This document shows, piece after piece, positions 24,004-35,397 of a stretch of 64,000 bases of DNA (the stretch's first letter is position 1; each line of letters opens with the position of its first letter). The stretch is from Siphonodentalium dalli (lineage: Eukaryota; Mollusca; Scaphopoda; Gadilida; Siphonodentaliidae): the NCBI GenBank assembly GCA_032622095.1, contig CP136061.1:174801692-174865691 (forward strand). The letters run 5' to 3'. The translations under genes were made by a program, and so were the position numbers. Below the pieces are notes generated by a model. It was not told where the DNA came from. It saw only the letters and a list, made by a program, of their open reading frames with translations, and ran no database searches.

Positions 24004-25350
24004 TATGGCAAGCCAAACCGCTATTTAATATTAATTTTACTTAAGTAAAATAAAATGACACTTTATTTTACTTAAGTAAAATAAAATGACATTTTATTTT
24101 ACTTAAGTAAAATTAAAACGCACACTAATTTTACTTAAGTGAAATAAAATTACCATTATGTTACGCCCTTTTTTTATTTTACTTAAGTAAAAAAGAATTT
24201 TACTTAAGTGAAATAAAACACAGTTTTTATTTAACTTAAGTAAAATTCTTTTTTACTTAAGTAAAATAAATGAACATTTGGGTTTATTTCACTTAAGTGA
24301 AATAAACGCCATCTACCGGTCATCGATAGATGTCATTTATTTTACTTAAGTAAAATAAAATGCAACCAGGTGTTAAGAGTTATTAATGATTTCCCCCCAG
24401 TCAGTTTAGAGACCAACGCCAAATCCCACCAAACCACGTGTGACCTTGTTATAAGGACAGCGAGTGTTTTATGATATTATAGATGACAGAATGAGATTAG
24501 CACCAACCTCATGCAATAAAATTGAGAACATTCCACGTACACCCCCTGCCATTACCGCAATAATCAGAGAAAACTGCTAAAATGTGTGATGCGTTTGTGT
24601 TTGATGCGTTTGTGCTGAGAACGAGATATAATCACTTATCATACTCTTTTAAATATCAGATTTATTGAGGCATGGACCTAGTACGAGTGTTAATTGCTTC
24701 AAATGTGCTTGCTGCAGCGAGCGAGACCATTGGTGAATTGATATAGCAACATAATGCAAACATTATGCCGACATTCCAAGTTCGGAGTTGCGGTACAATA
24801 GTTAGTGACCACCAGCTGTGGCCGGCTGCAGCTTTCTGTCAAACTCCATAGTTTGGCTTTCTGTAGCTTTCTACTGCGCATGCCTAGCCGGCTACGACTG
24901 TAGTAATACACAACGGGAGATAACTTTCTCACGAACATGAACAGCACTCCAGGCGCACGTGCCAAGGGAGCAATTATTAGTTTGCAAGATAACTCCCATA
25001 GTGGGCGCTTTATTTCAAGTGAAATAAACGCCATCTACCGGTCATCGATAGATGTCATTTATTTTACTTAAGTAAAATTAACGCATTATTTTACTTAAGT
25101 AGAATTCTTTTTTACTTAAGTAAAATAAAGGTCATTTTTTATTTTACTTAAGTAAAAAAGAATTCTACTTAAGTTAAAACATGGTTAATTTTACTTAAGT
25201 AAAATTCTTTTTTACTTAAGTAAAATAAAAAATGACCGTTATTTCACTTAAGTGAAATAAAATGACATTTTATTTCACTTAAGTAAAATAAAGTGTAATT
25301 TTATTTTACTTAAGTAAAATTAATATTAAATAACGGTTTGGCTTGCCATA
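24004..25350. mobile_element. Element A: DNA transposon with ACTTAAGT palindrome arrays, 6-bp target duplication
   Basis: It starts TATGGCAAGCCAAACCG and ends with the inverse, CGGTTTGGCTTGCCATA, flanked by GATGTG at 23998-24003 and 25351-25356. Terminal inverted repeats extend over 110 bases at about 93% identity. I count about 20 copies of ACTTAAGT, ten in each arm, mostly within the larger palindrome TTTTACTTAAGTAAAA. The central 650 bases are not repeated, and no transposase is encoded. Six-base duplications with TAT...ATA ends agree with what I recall for the IS3EU superfamily (TAY...RTA). It is nested in the piggyBac element. Confidence 0.88.
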
Positions 25351-25599
25351 GATGTGTTAGCGATAATGGAGCAACACACATCAAAGTTTGATGTGACATG
25401 CGTCATGACGTCGCCCAGGGGGGGCTGGCCGCGGGCGACGTAATCCACCGGGAGGCTGGCGTTCAATCAGTTAAAAGGTAAGAGGTTGGAGATTTGTCAG
25501 TGGTGTGCAATTAGAAATTTCAAGTCGAAGAGCCCTGCTCAACAGAGAACCTCCAGCTATGTCCATGTTTAGAACTAATTGTCTTAAGTGATATTGTCA

Positions 25600-26940
25600 C
25601 ATACTGACTCTTGTAGTCTTCAGAGTCCCAGTCTTTTCAGTCTTTACAGTCTGGTGAGCAACCCACAGTCATTGACTGTCTTGTTCTGATCATCATAACA
25701 TTGACATGAAGATGGGAACGAGTCATTTTGGGTTCATTTGGCCAAAAAACATGGCCACCGGCAGCAATCTTGGATTTTACTCTTTGCATGACTAAATCCT
25801 TTGGCATGGTCTACAGGTCGTACCTTTCGTTGGATCATCATGAAATTTGTCATGGATGTTAACATTGTCATGTAGATGGGAATGAGTCATTTTGGGGTCA
25901 TTTGGCCATAAAACATGGCTGCCAGCATCCATCTTGGAATTCAAAATTCAATCCATTAGCACATGCTCTTGTTCAACAAATTTCATAATGATCTGACGAA
26001 CACTCCGGCCTGTAGGCCAGAGTGTTCGTCTGATCATTATTAAATTTGTTGTGGATGTTAATATTGACATGTAGATGGATGCAATCCATTAGCACGGCCT
26101 ACAGGCCGTACTGTTTGTCTGGTCTGAACATCATGAAATTTGTCATGGATGTTAATATTGACGTGTTGCTGGGAGTCATTATTGGGTCATTCGGCCAAAA
26201 AACATGGCCACTGGCAGCCATCTTGGATTTTACTCTTTGCATGACTAAATCCTTTGGCATGGGCTACAGGTCATAGCTTTGGTCTGATCATCATGAAATT
26301 TGTCATGGGTGTTAATATTGACGTGTTGCTGGGAGTCATTTTGGGGTAATTCTGCCATAAAACATGGATTTCAAAATTAAATCCATCAGCACGGGCTACA
26401 GATCAGAGTGTTCGTTCGTCTGATCTTAATGAAATTTGTCGTGCATATCAATTCTGACATATAGATGGGAACGAGTCAATTTGGGGTCATTCTGCCATAA
26501 AACATGGCTTCCGGCAGCCATCTTGGATTTTACTCTTTGCATGACTAAATTCTTTGGCACGGGCTACAGGTCGTACCTTTGTAATTTGTCATGGATGTTA
26601 ACATTGACATGTAGATGGGAACGAGTCATTTTGGGGTTTTTCAGCAGAAAAACATGACCGTGAGCTGCCATCATGAATTTCAGATTTCAATTCATCATTC
26701 CATTTATTGCTCATCACAAAAATTTAACTTCTTCGCAAAATTGAGCTACAGTGTCATGGACACTTACATTTTTTATCTGAAAATGTTGGATTTCCATCCG
26801 TCCGCTCTTATATCTCAAACATGGGTCATTGATCTCAATGAAATTTGGTATGCATATTTGGCATCAGGATGGCTTTCAAAAGAGGGTTCATTGAAGTTCA
26901 CATTTTCCGTTCAAGAGTTTTCCCTCTGGTTCATTTGAAA
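25600..26940 (+). repeat. 175-bp-type tandem satellite, block 1
   Basis: Repeated words are GACATGTAGATGGGAACGAG, GCCAAAAAACATGGCC, AGCCATCTTGGATTTTACTC, TTTGCATGACTAAATCC and CGGGCTACAGGTC. The order is constant but unit lengths vary through deletions. Open frames here are translations of the satellite. Also present at 47190-49110 and 60850-61310. Confidence 0.88.
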
Positions 26941-26944
26941 ATAT

Positions 26945-28440
26945 TGGACTTCAGTCTGTCCGCTCAAATATCTCAACCATGATCAGATCTCGATGAAATT
27001 TGGTACTTTTCTGGAGGACTATTATAATCAGCATGTCTGTCCATTCATCCGTGTTGTCCGATTATAAGTTTAACAGTATTAATCAGAATTTGGTATAAAG
27101 TTGATATTTGAGAAAGTGCAAGTCAAGTTTGAATTTTGAAAGAGTTTAATATGCCTCTTTTTACAACTTAGAAATCGCTCTTTTTTGGTTGTCTGGATGA
27201 TAACTTGAGCAATATTTAACTCTTTCAGTGCCAATTTACGGTCTGTAGATTGCCAGGGCCGATAAAATCGGCCCTAAAAAAATATTAAAAAAAAAAAAAA
27301 AATTTAAGTTTGTTTTTTTTTGGGGAAATTTTGTTTTGGGTATGCTTAAGCATGCTATGGTAGCAGTACACGATTTCACGGGTTGTAGGTCGTCTGAAAA
27401 ATAGAAATATAAGTATCTGGGGGGCATAACGGCCAGTGTAGCCTGTGTTAACTGTGTCATTACTGGTTTGAAGGTTTATTTATTTTACAAAACTGGGAAA
27501 GTTCTCAAAAAAGTGAAATTTGGATACGCAACAGGGTTTCGTATTCAGTGAAGGCCAACTCTGTGTTATTGATTACAGGAAAATAGCCCGATTTCTCTCC
27601 CCTGAATTCTGTCATCTGGGCTCGCAAGACTTTTTTTTCAAATTGATACGATAACTTTTTTTCTATTTCAAATATTTCTCAGCTCTAGCATAGCTCTATC
27701 AGGTGGAAGAATCTTATTTACTGACATTCGCTCTATCATGGTCTGTTTTTGGGTTGAAAATGGCCAATTTGAGTAAAAAAATGGGTAAAATTGAGCGGTT
27801 CGTGTGTGCTAACCAAGGGGCATAACTCAATGACAAACTGTACGAAGAACCAAAAGTACATTTATATGATTACACCTAAAATTTCTGTCGAAATTAAAAC
27901 ATGCTCGATTGGATATATGCCAACGATAATGGCTTAGCATTGATTTGAAGTACAGTAACCCCTCCCAGGTTGGCAAAATTGCTGGAAATCGTGTATTGCT
28001 ACCTATAGCCAATTTAAAAACAAACTGGATAAATCCGTAGGGGCATGTTATAACTCAAAACTATCACCAAGTATTCATAGTAATAATTTTGATGCCCATG
28101 AAAAACGTAAGATTCCCTGGCACTAAACCTACAAAATAAGCCTGGCACTAAAAGAGTTAACAGAATTTCTTGCTGTTTGGTATGTTGTTCACATTTGAGA
28201 AAACACAGGCCAACTTAATAGTTTGATTTTGCTAATGGTCCGATGATTTTTGATAGTTATGCTCCTTTTACGAGAAATCTTAATTTTTGGGTTGTCTGGA
28301 TGATAACTTGAGCAATATTCAACAGAATATCTCGATGTTCACTATGTGTTTCAAATTTGAGAAGACACAGGTCAAGTTTGATTTGAATTCATTTTTAGAT
28401 GTCCCAATGATAACTTGAAAAATGGTTAACAAAATTTCTT
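26945..28440 (+). repeat. Tandem-like repeat with GTTGTCTGGATGATAACTTG units
   Basis: GGTTGTCTGGATGATAACTT occurs at 27188 and 28290, and a related GATGTCCCAATGATAACTTG occurs near 28400. The first unit is split by the MITE at 27220-28156, the others are intact. Confidence 0.75.
27216..28160. mobile_element. TTAA-flanked MITE, 937 bp, probably piggyBac-type
   Basis: TTAA at 27216-27219 precedes CTCTTTCAGTGCCAATTT; the right end reads CTGGCACTAAAAGAG followed by TTAA at 28157-28160. The neighbouring repeat unit at 28310-28330 reads GAGCAATATTCAACAGAAT, which is the empty site apart from one base (TTAA versus TCAA). No transposase is present, and the termini differ from the piggyBac at 18206, so another family member would have moved it. 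Confidence 0.85.
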
Positions 28441-28655
28441 GATACATGCCCCAATGGCACAGATCAGAAACACAGATCAACTTCGAATTTTATCATGGTC
28501 CAATTATTTATGACAAACTTATGTACCTTTGTTCACATGACTTAGAATTAATGACTGCCATTGAGGCCTGTATAGTTTCCGCCACTTTCTTTATCATATT
28601 TTATGATGAGCTTTATGATAGGGGATATTGTACTGACTGATGACTGCCCTTTCAG

Positions 28656-28790
28656 GGTTTTTGCTTGCCAGCAGAGTTCAGTGAGGAAATTGGTGGACAA
28701 GGAACAGATTTTAAAGATCTAGAATGTGGTGGGATAGGTGAAGGCGATGGTCTGAAGGATGTTAGTGAGCACATTGAGACAGAAGATCAG
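28656..28790 (+). CDS. MDN1: Midasin (MDN1) internal exon, start of acidic segment
   Basis: A 45-codon exon, phase 0 in and out, with acceptor CCCTTTCAG and donor GTAATG. It begins GFCLPAEFSEE and contains GGIGEGDGLKDVSE followed by HIETEDQ. The GGIGEGxGxKDVSxxI(E/G)xE signature is the classic start of the Asp/Glu-rich region of midasins from yeast to human; in human MDN1 the equivalent reads GGIGEGEGMKDVSD. This is the strongest single diagnostic motif in the window. It is an acidic, low-hydrophobicity peptide with no membrane segment. The exon is flanked by repeat-rich introns of about 13.1 kb upstream and 3.9 kb downstream. Reading frame and splice sites are intact, so this looks like a live gene rather than a retrocopy. 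Confidence 0.93.
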
Positions 28791-28954
28791 GTAATGTATC
28801 TTAGAATTCTAATTGTTATAATTAATACGGTTAGATGGATTCATCGATTTTAATCTCAGTTTCATGTTTTCTTACAATTTCGCTCAATCATTCTGAATCA
28901 GTGTCATCATATTATGTAAGTATGCATAGACTTATTACTTTGTGCAGTTTTATT

Positions 28955-29330
28955 AGCTCACCTGAGACGAAGTCTCAGGTGGAGCTATAGTCATCACTTC
29001 TCATCCGTCCATACGTCCTTCAACAATTCTTTGAACATCTTCGTCTTCAGATCTATAGGACTGAATGGGTTCATATTTGGTGTGGATGTTCCCTAAATGA
29101 CTCACATTCAGATTTGTTCAAATAAAGTCACCCGGTCAAATAGTTGCGAAGCTAGGACCATATCTCTTTCCCACCATATTAATTTTTAAAATGACTTCTT
29201 CTCAAATTCCATTGGGCCGAAGGGGTTCATATTTGGTATGAATGGTCCTTGGGTGACTGGTGTTCAGATTTGTTCGAATGAGGTCACTGGGTCAAATGTG
29301 GGCGGAGCCAGGGACATAACTAAACAAAAA
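28955..29330 (+). repeat. AGCTCACCTGAG-family repeat, copy 4
   Basis: Opens with the family head at 28955 and has two internal units with TTCATATTTGGTGTGGATG and TTCATATTTGGTATGAATG. It begins about 165 bases after an MDN1 donor site. Confidence 0.85.
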
Positions 29331-29339
29331 AATTCAGAT

Positions 29340-30455
29340 TGAACCCATTGCTCAATTAAAAAAAAAACATACCAACTTTGGATCAGATAAAATATTCCAA
29401 ACTAGAGTTATCAATCAGAAATCAAAAATGTTAACAGATGGACAGACTGATTACATAATACGACCTTTTTTCCAAAAGGGTGTATAAAAACTGTTAAGAG
29501 GCTACATACCAATGAGATCTGTGTTTCTCAACAATGGATACATCTAAATGTTCTATTTCAACAAATCCATGGTGGTGACATCTGACAGCAATTTTATCTG
29601 GAACACAGTATGTTCATTTAAGCGATAAACAAAATAGTAGAGTGATATTATGTTACATACAATAATACTCTCAGCTGGCTGCTACCTAATGATTGTGATG
29701 GCCTAATAATACATGTACATGTGATGGTACCCTCAAATGATGTCATATTATTTTACATACAAGGGTACTAAACATTTATTTAATAACATCAACAAATTTG
29801 AAAAATAAAAAATAGTTTGGCTTCGGCAATCTGATACAGCAACCGTTTGCTGTGGCCCAGTTTGCTTCAACAAATGGCTTTGGCTAATAGCAAATTTTCA
29901 CATTTTGTCGGCCATCTTGTTCTTGTTAACAACCGAAAAAAATTAGAGGAGACATTAAGAAATAAAATTAATGGGGTGAAGTTGAGTCCTGGGGAGGGTG
30001 CAGAGGTCTACCAATATTTCCTGGACTATCAGGGTTGATTCAGGGTTGATTAAACTGGTACTTTATATTGGTTCCTGTTCTTCTGCTGTAGAAACATGGT
30101 GTGGAACCAGGAAGTACAAGATCTAGTGGTTGGATCCTGACAGGTCCCAGTATAAACAGGAACATTTTAGATTTAACTGTTTAAATTATGGAATAAAGCA
30201 CCAAAAAGTTTAAATTTTCTCGAAGACATTGTAACTTTTATATCTAAGGCAAAAGAACATCTCTTTGAGCCACTAGCTGACAAAAAGCTTCAGACTTTTT
30301 CTATTTCTAAATTGACATTTACTCAAAGAATGAAAGCTTATCAACCAATAGTTTTATTTCTGAGAGGTCCATTGGGTTCCAATTTGGAGGAAATTAGCAC
30401 AACAAGTGATAAGCTCTCACCACTCAAAATCCATTCAAACAATAACATACAGGGA
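29340..30455. other. Intronic stretch, nothing recognised
   Basis: A short run (29900-30010) shares GAAGTTGAGTCC-like words with the repeat at 14270-14330. No gene is supported. Confidence 0.4.
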
Positions 30456-30464
30456 CATACTTTT

Positions 30465-31450
30465 TATGTTTACCCATACCATAGTATGGTAAACATAATG
30501 TCGACGTCCGGATTGACCACTCGTCGTGTGTCTGTCTGTCTGTCCGTGGACACTTTACGCATGGTGCGATAACTCAAAAAATTTCTATCCGATCGGAACC
30601 AAATTTTGTATATGAGTTTCTCAGACCAAAATACAGATCGAGTTCAAATATGGGTTTGATCCGAATTTTTTTTACGGAGTTATGGCCCTTATTCGACCTC
30701 GAATTCACGCATGCTGTCATAACTCGAACAATTTTTATCTGATCGGAACCAAATTTGGTATGCGAGTTTCAGAGCCCAAAATACAGATCGAGTTCGAATA
30801 TGGGTTTGATCCGAATTTTTTTTACGGAGTTATGGCCCTTATTCGACCTCGAATTCACGCATGCTGTCATAACTCGAACAATTTTTATCTGATCGGAACC
30901 AAATTTGGTATGCGAGTTTCAGAGCCCAAAATACAGATCGAGTTCGAATATGGGTTTGATCCGATTTATTTTAAAGGAGTTATGACCCTTTTTTCAAAAA
31001 TAAAATTAAAAAAACAAAAATTCGATGCTAAAACTGAAGTATATTTTGTCTGATTGTGTTCATATTTGATATGTAGGTTTATGATGACATGCCCCTCATC
31101 TGTATAGTTTTTGGTATTGATTGGTTGATCAGTTTAGAAAATAATTAACCCTTTACACACATGCTATCCAATGCAATAAGTTGAACATATTTCTTCTGAT
31201 CTGCCTCATATTTCTTACCTAGCTTTTTCTTAGCATGTTCTTCGTCTGTATGGTTTTTGGTATTGTTTAATTAACCCTTTTCACTCTTATGTTTACTTAG
31301 AATTCACCCAAGCTGCTATGACTCAAAACATTTTTCATCTGATCAGCACCAAATTTGGTATATGAATTTATCACCCCTAAATACAGATCGAGTTCGAATA
31401 TGGGTTTGATCCGATATATTTTATGAGTTATGACCCTTTATAATTCAAGT
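30465..31450 (+). repeat. Tandem repeat, 150-bp unit, with flanking palindrome
   Basis: Starts with the palindromic CCATACCATAGTATGG near 30475. Units beginning at 30682 and 30832 are almost identical over 150 bases and, because 150 is a multiple of three, give a repeated 50-residue open frame (30682-31053). Diverged copies continue to 31440. I read it as a non-coding repeat. Confidence 0.88.
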
Positions 31451-31454
31451 AATT

Positions 31455-32670
31455 ACTGCTGGGAATTTTAAGAGAACATATCTCGCAGACCATGTGTGTA
31501 ATTGAAATGAGTTATCACTAGGGGCATGCTATAAAGCCTGATAGTGGTACTGTTGGCTGGCAGGATTTGTTATCATATTAATGTCAAATTGATTGATGGC
31601 TATCTGGTGGAGTTCTGTTTTCTGTGCAATATTAAGTTAACCCCTTTACTGAAACAGGTTCATTACTAAAGTTTATGTAAACACTATAGGACACCTATTC
31701 TAAAATATTAAATTGGAATAGTCCATTGTTACTTTGTAGGGATGTTTTACAGACATTGTTGTCTACATACACTGTTGTCTTATCTTAGACAAAAATTAAT
31801 CCACACATTCCCAGTTCCATGATATGATGTCATTGCAAATGATTAAACCTCTCCACACATCATATGGTTTTGATGCTTTTCATTTGATCATTATCCTATA
31901 TTATGTCCAGGTTGATGGTGATCCACTTTTGATTTGCATGGATTTGGGATTAAAATATACTATTATCCATTTCACTTTGATCCAGGTTCAGTAAGGGTTT
32001 CAATAAATCACCAATTATATATTCATCATTAGAGGAAATGTCTTATTTTGAAATTCCCTCAATTGCATTTGGGCTCCAGGGTAATATTAATGGTGCTGTT
32101 ATTGTATGGGTTTCTAAATCCAATGACATGCTTTGTATAGACTATTTTCTGTTTATCAGTTCATTAGTTTGGGTAAGATTAACCCTATTCTATCCGATTT
32201 GATAACTCAAATATTTCCATTGATTATGTTTATACATGTAGTTCTTGGCATAGTTGACAAGAACACACCCCTAACCTGCATAGTGAGGGTCATTTGGTTT
32301 ATTTGCTTAAAAATATTAACATCCTCCGCCAATCCTGTTGACACAATGTGATAACTAAATATTTTTCACATGATCACTATATTAAGTGTGAATTGTTGAA
32401 ACTTTAGCACTCATGAAAAGGTTGATGTAAGGATTTATAAAATTTATAAAAATAGCTAATCGCTATTGCCAAGGTATGGGTTAAACATCTGCCGATCGTG
32501 ATCGGCCTCTCGTTAACTAATGGAATTATTTAGTGGGCATTAAAAATGTTATTACTAGTCATGTAAAATTAAATATATATCACTTAATACTTCAACATGC
32601 TTTAATAAGAAAAAAGTTATTGTGATATGATGGCTTACAAATTTTTGTCTTCAATGATGTCTATATTTTT
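31455..32670. other. Intronic stretch, nothing recognised
   Basis: AT-rich sequence with no open frame of interest and no repeat partner that I could find in the window. Confidence 0.4.
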
Positions 32671-32678
32671 TCTGTCAG

Positions 32679-32796
32679 CTGAAGGAAACGGGAACAGGTG
32701 AAGAACAAGCACAGGAATCTGATATCAAGCCTGAGGATAATGCCATTGAAATGAGTGACGACTTTGAAGGAAAAATGCAGGACAAGGAAGAGGAAG
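32679..32796 (+). CDS. MDN1: Midasin (MDN1) internal exon, acidic segment
   Basis: A 118-base exon entering in phase 0 after TCTGTCAG and leaving after one base of a Gly codon at GAGGAAG/GTGGCC. It encodes LKETGTGEEQAQESDIKPED then NAIEMSDDFEGKMQDKEEE. The core DIKxEDNAIEMSxDFxGKM is nearly identical to human midasin in my recollection of that family, and directly follows the GGIGEG block there too, so no exon appears to be missing. The donor +3 to +6 bases (GTGGCC) are weak compared with GTAAGT. The next exon starts in the matching phase, which supports this donor. The peptide is predicted disordered and acidic. Confidence 0.93.
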
Positions 32797-32799
32797 GTG

Positions 32800-33505
32800 G
32801 CCATATTATAATTATCCCAACTTTTACATACCAATATGCAAATAGTAAACAACCTTTTAAACCCTTTTCCCAATAGCACCTGTATTGAACCATGTCATAT
32901 AGCCAACAATACCAGGTATGAAGGTATAATTACATTAGCCAATAGGTATTAGCTAACGTTATAATATAAGTGGGTGATTCCCACACTGGCCACATGTATG
33001 TACCATGTGTATCATCAGATATACAACAACAAACATGCTCTCACTTAAAGTGTCATCTGTGAATAGTTTGTTGGTATAATGAAAATATAAGCCAGTAGAC
33101 GAACTAAATATGTGCCCATGAACAACTGTTTATCTTTATCACACATGCAAGTCAAAACATGACTTGCAATTCCACCGCGTCAGTTTATGCCAAGTTATGG
33201 TAGAGGTTGTTTACCTGTGGACTCCTGCTTGAAAAAAATAAAATAATTAAACCAAAATCTTTATATTTGATGTGAATGAATCATATAAACCATGATTTGA
33301 CAAAAGTCGTAAAAAGACTTTCGATAAAAACGCAAATTATTAGCAATTACGTCATGTTGCTTTGTGAAAGTTTGTCAATTTTCATGCAAAACCACATGTT
33401 CAATGGTCTCTTTTTGTTGATTCTATGAAATATTTTCATTGACAACCAATGAAATCAATGATTAGAACCATTCATTAAGTGTTAACTAATTTCATTGGCT
33501 CAAGA
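32800..33505. other. Intronic stretch, nothing recognised
   Basis: No gene or clear repeat. Confidence 0.4.
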
Positions 33506-33508
33506 TTA

Positions 33509-33795
33509 GGGAGCGTCTCAAAAGTCTTTGCGGAATCCGCAAATATTTTCTGAAACGGTCGAGATTTCCGCAACGCTATCGTCTGAATTTTTCCGCAAAT
33601 GTTCCGAAAAACGCCACGAGTTTTCCACAAAATTACCGAAACGTTACATAAAGATTTCCGCAAACGCCATGAGTTTTCCGCAAAAATTACCGAAATGTTA
33701 AATAAGATTTCCGCAAACATTCCGCTATTTTCCGCAAAGTCCGTAACGTCGACATTGCGGAAAGTAATTTTCCGAAAATGTTGAAAATTCATGAT
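33509..33795. mobile_element. Left end of a TTA-flanked element with TCCGCAA words
   Basis: Begins after TTA with GGGAGCGTCTCAAAAGTC, close to the ends of elements C and D. TCCGCAA then occurs about seven times in 200 bases, with CCGAAA variants between. The matching right end is not found; the sequence changes to a different word array at about 33796. Confidence 0.65.
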
Positions 33796-34640
33796 GGGGG
33801 ACTGGACTCCTCGCCGGAAGTAAATTTCGCCGGAATGGACATTTCGCCGAAAGTCATTTTCGACAGAGTGATAGTTCGCCGGAATATTATAATCACGTAA
33901 TTAGTCATTAGTGAAGACTGATTGACATAGGTATTATAATCCTGCGAACTGCTAATTAGTCATTAGTGAAGACTGTTTGACATAGGTACTATGAAAACAA
34001 ACTTCGGGCTTCCTTCCTGGCACGTGTGATTATTACCATCATTTGTGTTTTACCGACAATACTGTTACCTGAGGTGTGTTCATATTACATATTACAATTC
34101 ACCCGAAGCCATTCTTCCTTCCTCGCGCATGTGATTATTACCATCATTTGTGTTTTACCGACAATACTGTTACCTGAGGTGTGTTCATATTACATATTAC
34201 AATTCACCCGAAGCCATTGGTGATCCGTAGTAAGTATGTTGTTTTAGCGGTGGTGATCCGTAGTAACTAGGTTTCATATGGTATATATATCACTGGCTTT
34301 ACAACATTTACCATATCATCCAAAATGGATAGAACTACGAATGTTGAGTTGTGTATTGCTTGTCATAAAACTGTGTATGCGCACAATAATGCAATAACTT
34401 GCGATAAATGTCATAAATTTTCAATTGTCCCACAATACACCTCCATATAAGTAAATTTATTTCGGCGAACAGTTGTCTATTCCGGCGAAAAGTCGTATAT
34501 CTCGGGGGAAATGTCTTAAATTACGGCGAATAGTCCCGACATTCGGCGAAGTTGTCGTCGGTTCCGGCGAACTGTCCCAAATCTCGGCGAAGTGTCCGGA
34601 AAATTGGTCCGGCGAAATATACTTCCGCAAATCGTGACGA
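33796..34640. mobile_element. Element with CGGCGAA word arrays at both ends
   Basis: The left part (33805-33880) repeats TTCGCCGG or TTTCGCCG; the right part (34455-34620) repeats CGGCGAA in the opposite sense, at least seven times. The centre holds a 105-bp tandem duplication. The inverted arrangement of one short word matches the style of elements A, C and F. Termini are not defined. Confidence 0.6.
34010..34218 (+). repeat. Tandem duplication, 105-bp unit
   Basis: GTGATTATTACCATCATTTG starts at 34026 and again at 34131, with 88 or more identical bases in each copy. Confidence 0.95.
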
Positions 34641-35397
34641 TAACGTCGCAATAAATCTCAAGACAAGACGCATCACAAACGCGCACCTGACACACAAGGC
34701 ATTAAAGGGATTGTTAATCAGCACTGTAAATATAATTGCTCGAATCAACAAACAAACGTGCTATATTTTAATATGATCATTCAATACACTGTAGGCCTAT
34801 CCACAGTTATAAACTCTTCTATCATTACGATAGTTTTATCAGAATAGTTTTACTATTATCGTTTTATATACCCAATATACTGGGGTGCTTCTCACCTAAA
34901 TGAGGGATTTCCATAACAAGCAATTAGCAAGTGTCCACTTAAACCGCGGTGCGGTTTGTGTTTCCACCGCGGCCGAACTGCAACAACATCACGGCCACAC
35001 CGGCTAACTGCAATTGGTATACTTGCCTTTCGGCCGTGGTGTACTTGCCGTTTTTAGAATGATGTTGAAAAACACAAAGAGGGCACTATAAATGTGGTTT
35101 GATTGAGCCCATTGTTTAGCCAGACGATCTATTCAGTGTGTTGGAGATCTGATACGTCAGGCGACAAGGTGTGATAATCTAGTATATCTGTATATAGTCG
35201 ACGTCCTACCGGTATACTAAATTAAATTACACTAATTTAAACTATAATTATTTGGTTTGAAATTACATTGACTACATCCGTCCATGTGGGCCTCCTTTTG
35301 GAATTTACTGCCGGCCAGAATTTTCTTCACAATAAAAAATAAAGAGCGTTTGTGCGTGGTAAGGTATGTTTCGCCCGCGAACATTTTATGAACCTAA

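Larger units (their letters stand above)
18206..25474 (+). mobile_element. piggyBac-superfamily transposon, 7.3 kb, with TTAA at both ends
   Basis: TTAA at 18206-18209 is followed by CTGATTGCACGCCGGC. The right end reads GCTGGCGTTCAATCAG followed by TTAA at 25471-25474. The terminal inverted repeats match at 14 of 16 bases, and TTAA duplication is the hallmark of piggyBac. Subterminal CGTCGCCCG words occur inside both ends. The transposase lies near the left end on the same strand. The element is much longer than the usual 2.5-3 kb, because at least two other repeats (20632-21106 and 24004-25350) sit inside it. About 2.9 kb of interior (21107-23997) remains unexplained. Confidence 0.82.

Noticed and set aside
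24030-25320. Possible CRISPR-like array of palindromic repeats
   Set aside because: Repeats are 8-18 bp with irregular spacers, sit symmetrically inside terminal inverted repeats, and the context is an animal intron.
24030-25320. ACTTAAGT arrays as an enhancer with NK2-type homeodomain sites
   Set aside because: TTAAGT(G) cores do resemble such sites, but the arrays follow the transposon's symmetry exactly; nothing in the sequence shows enhancer use.
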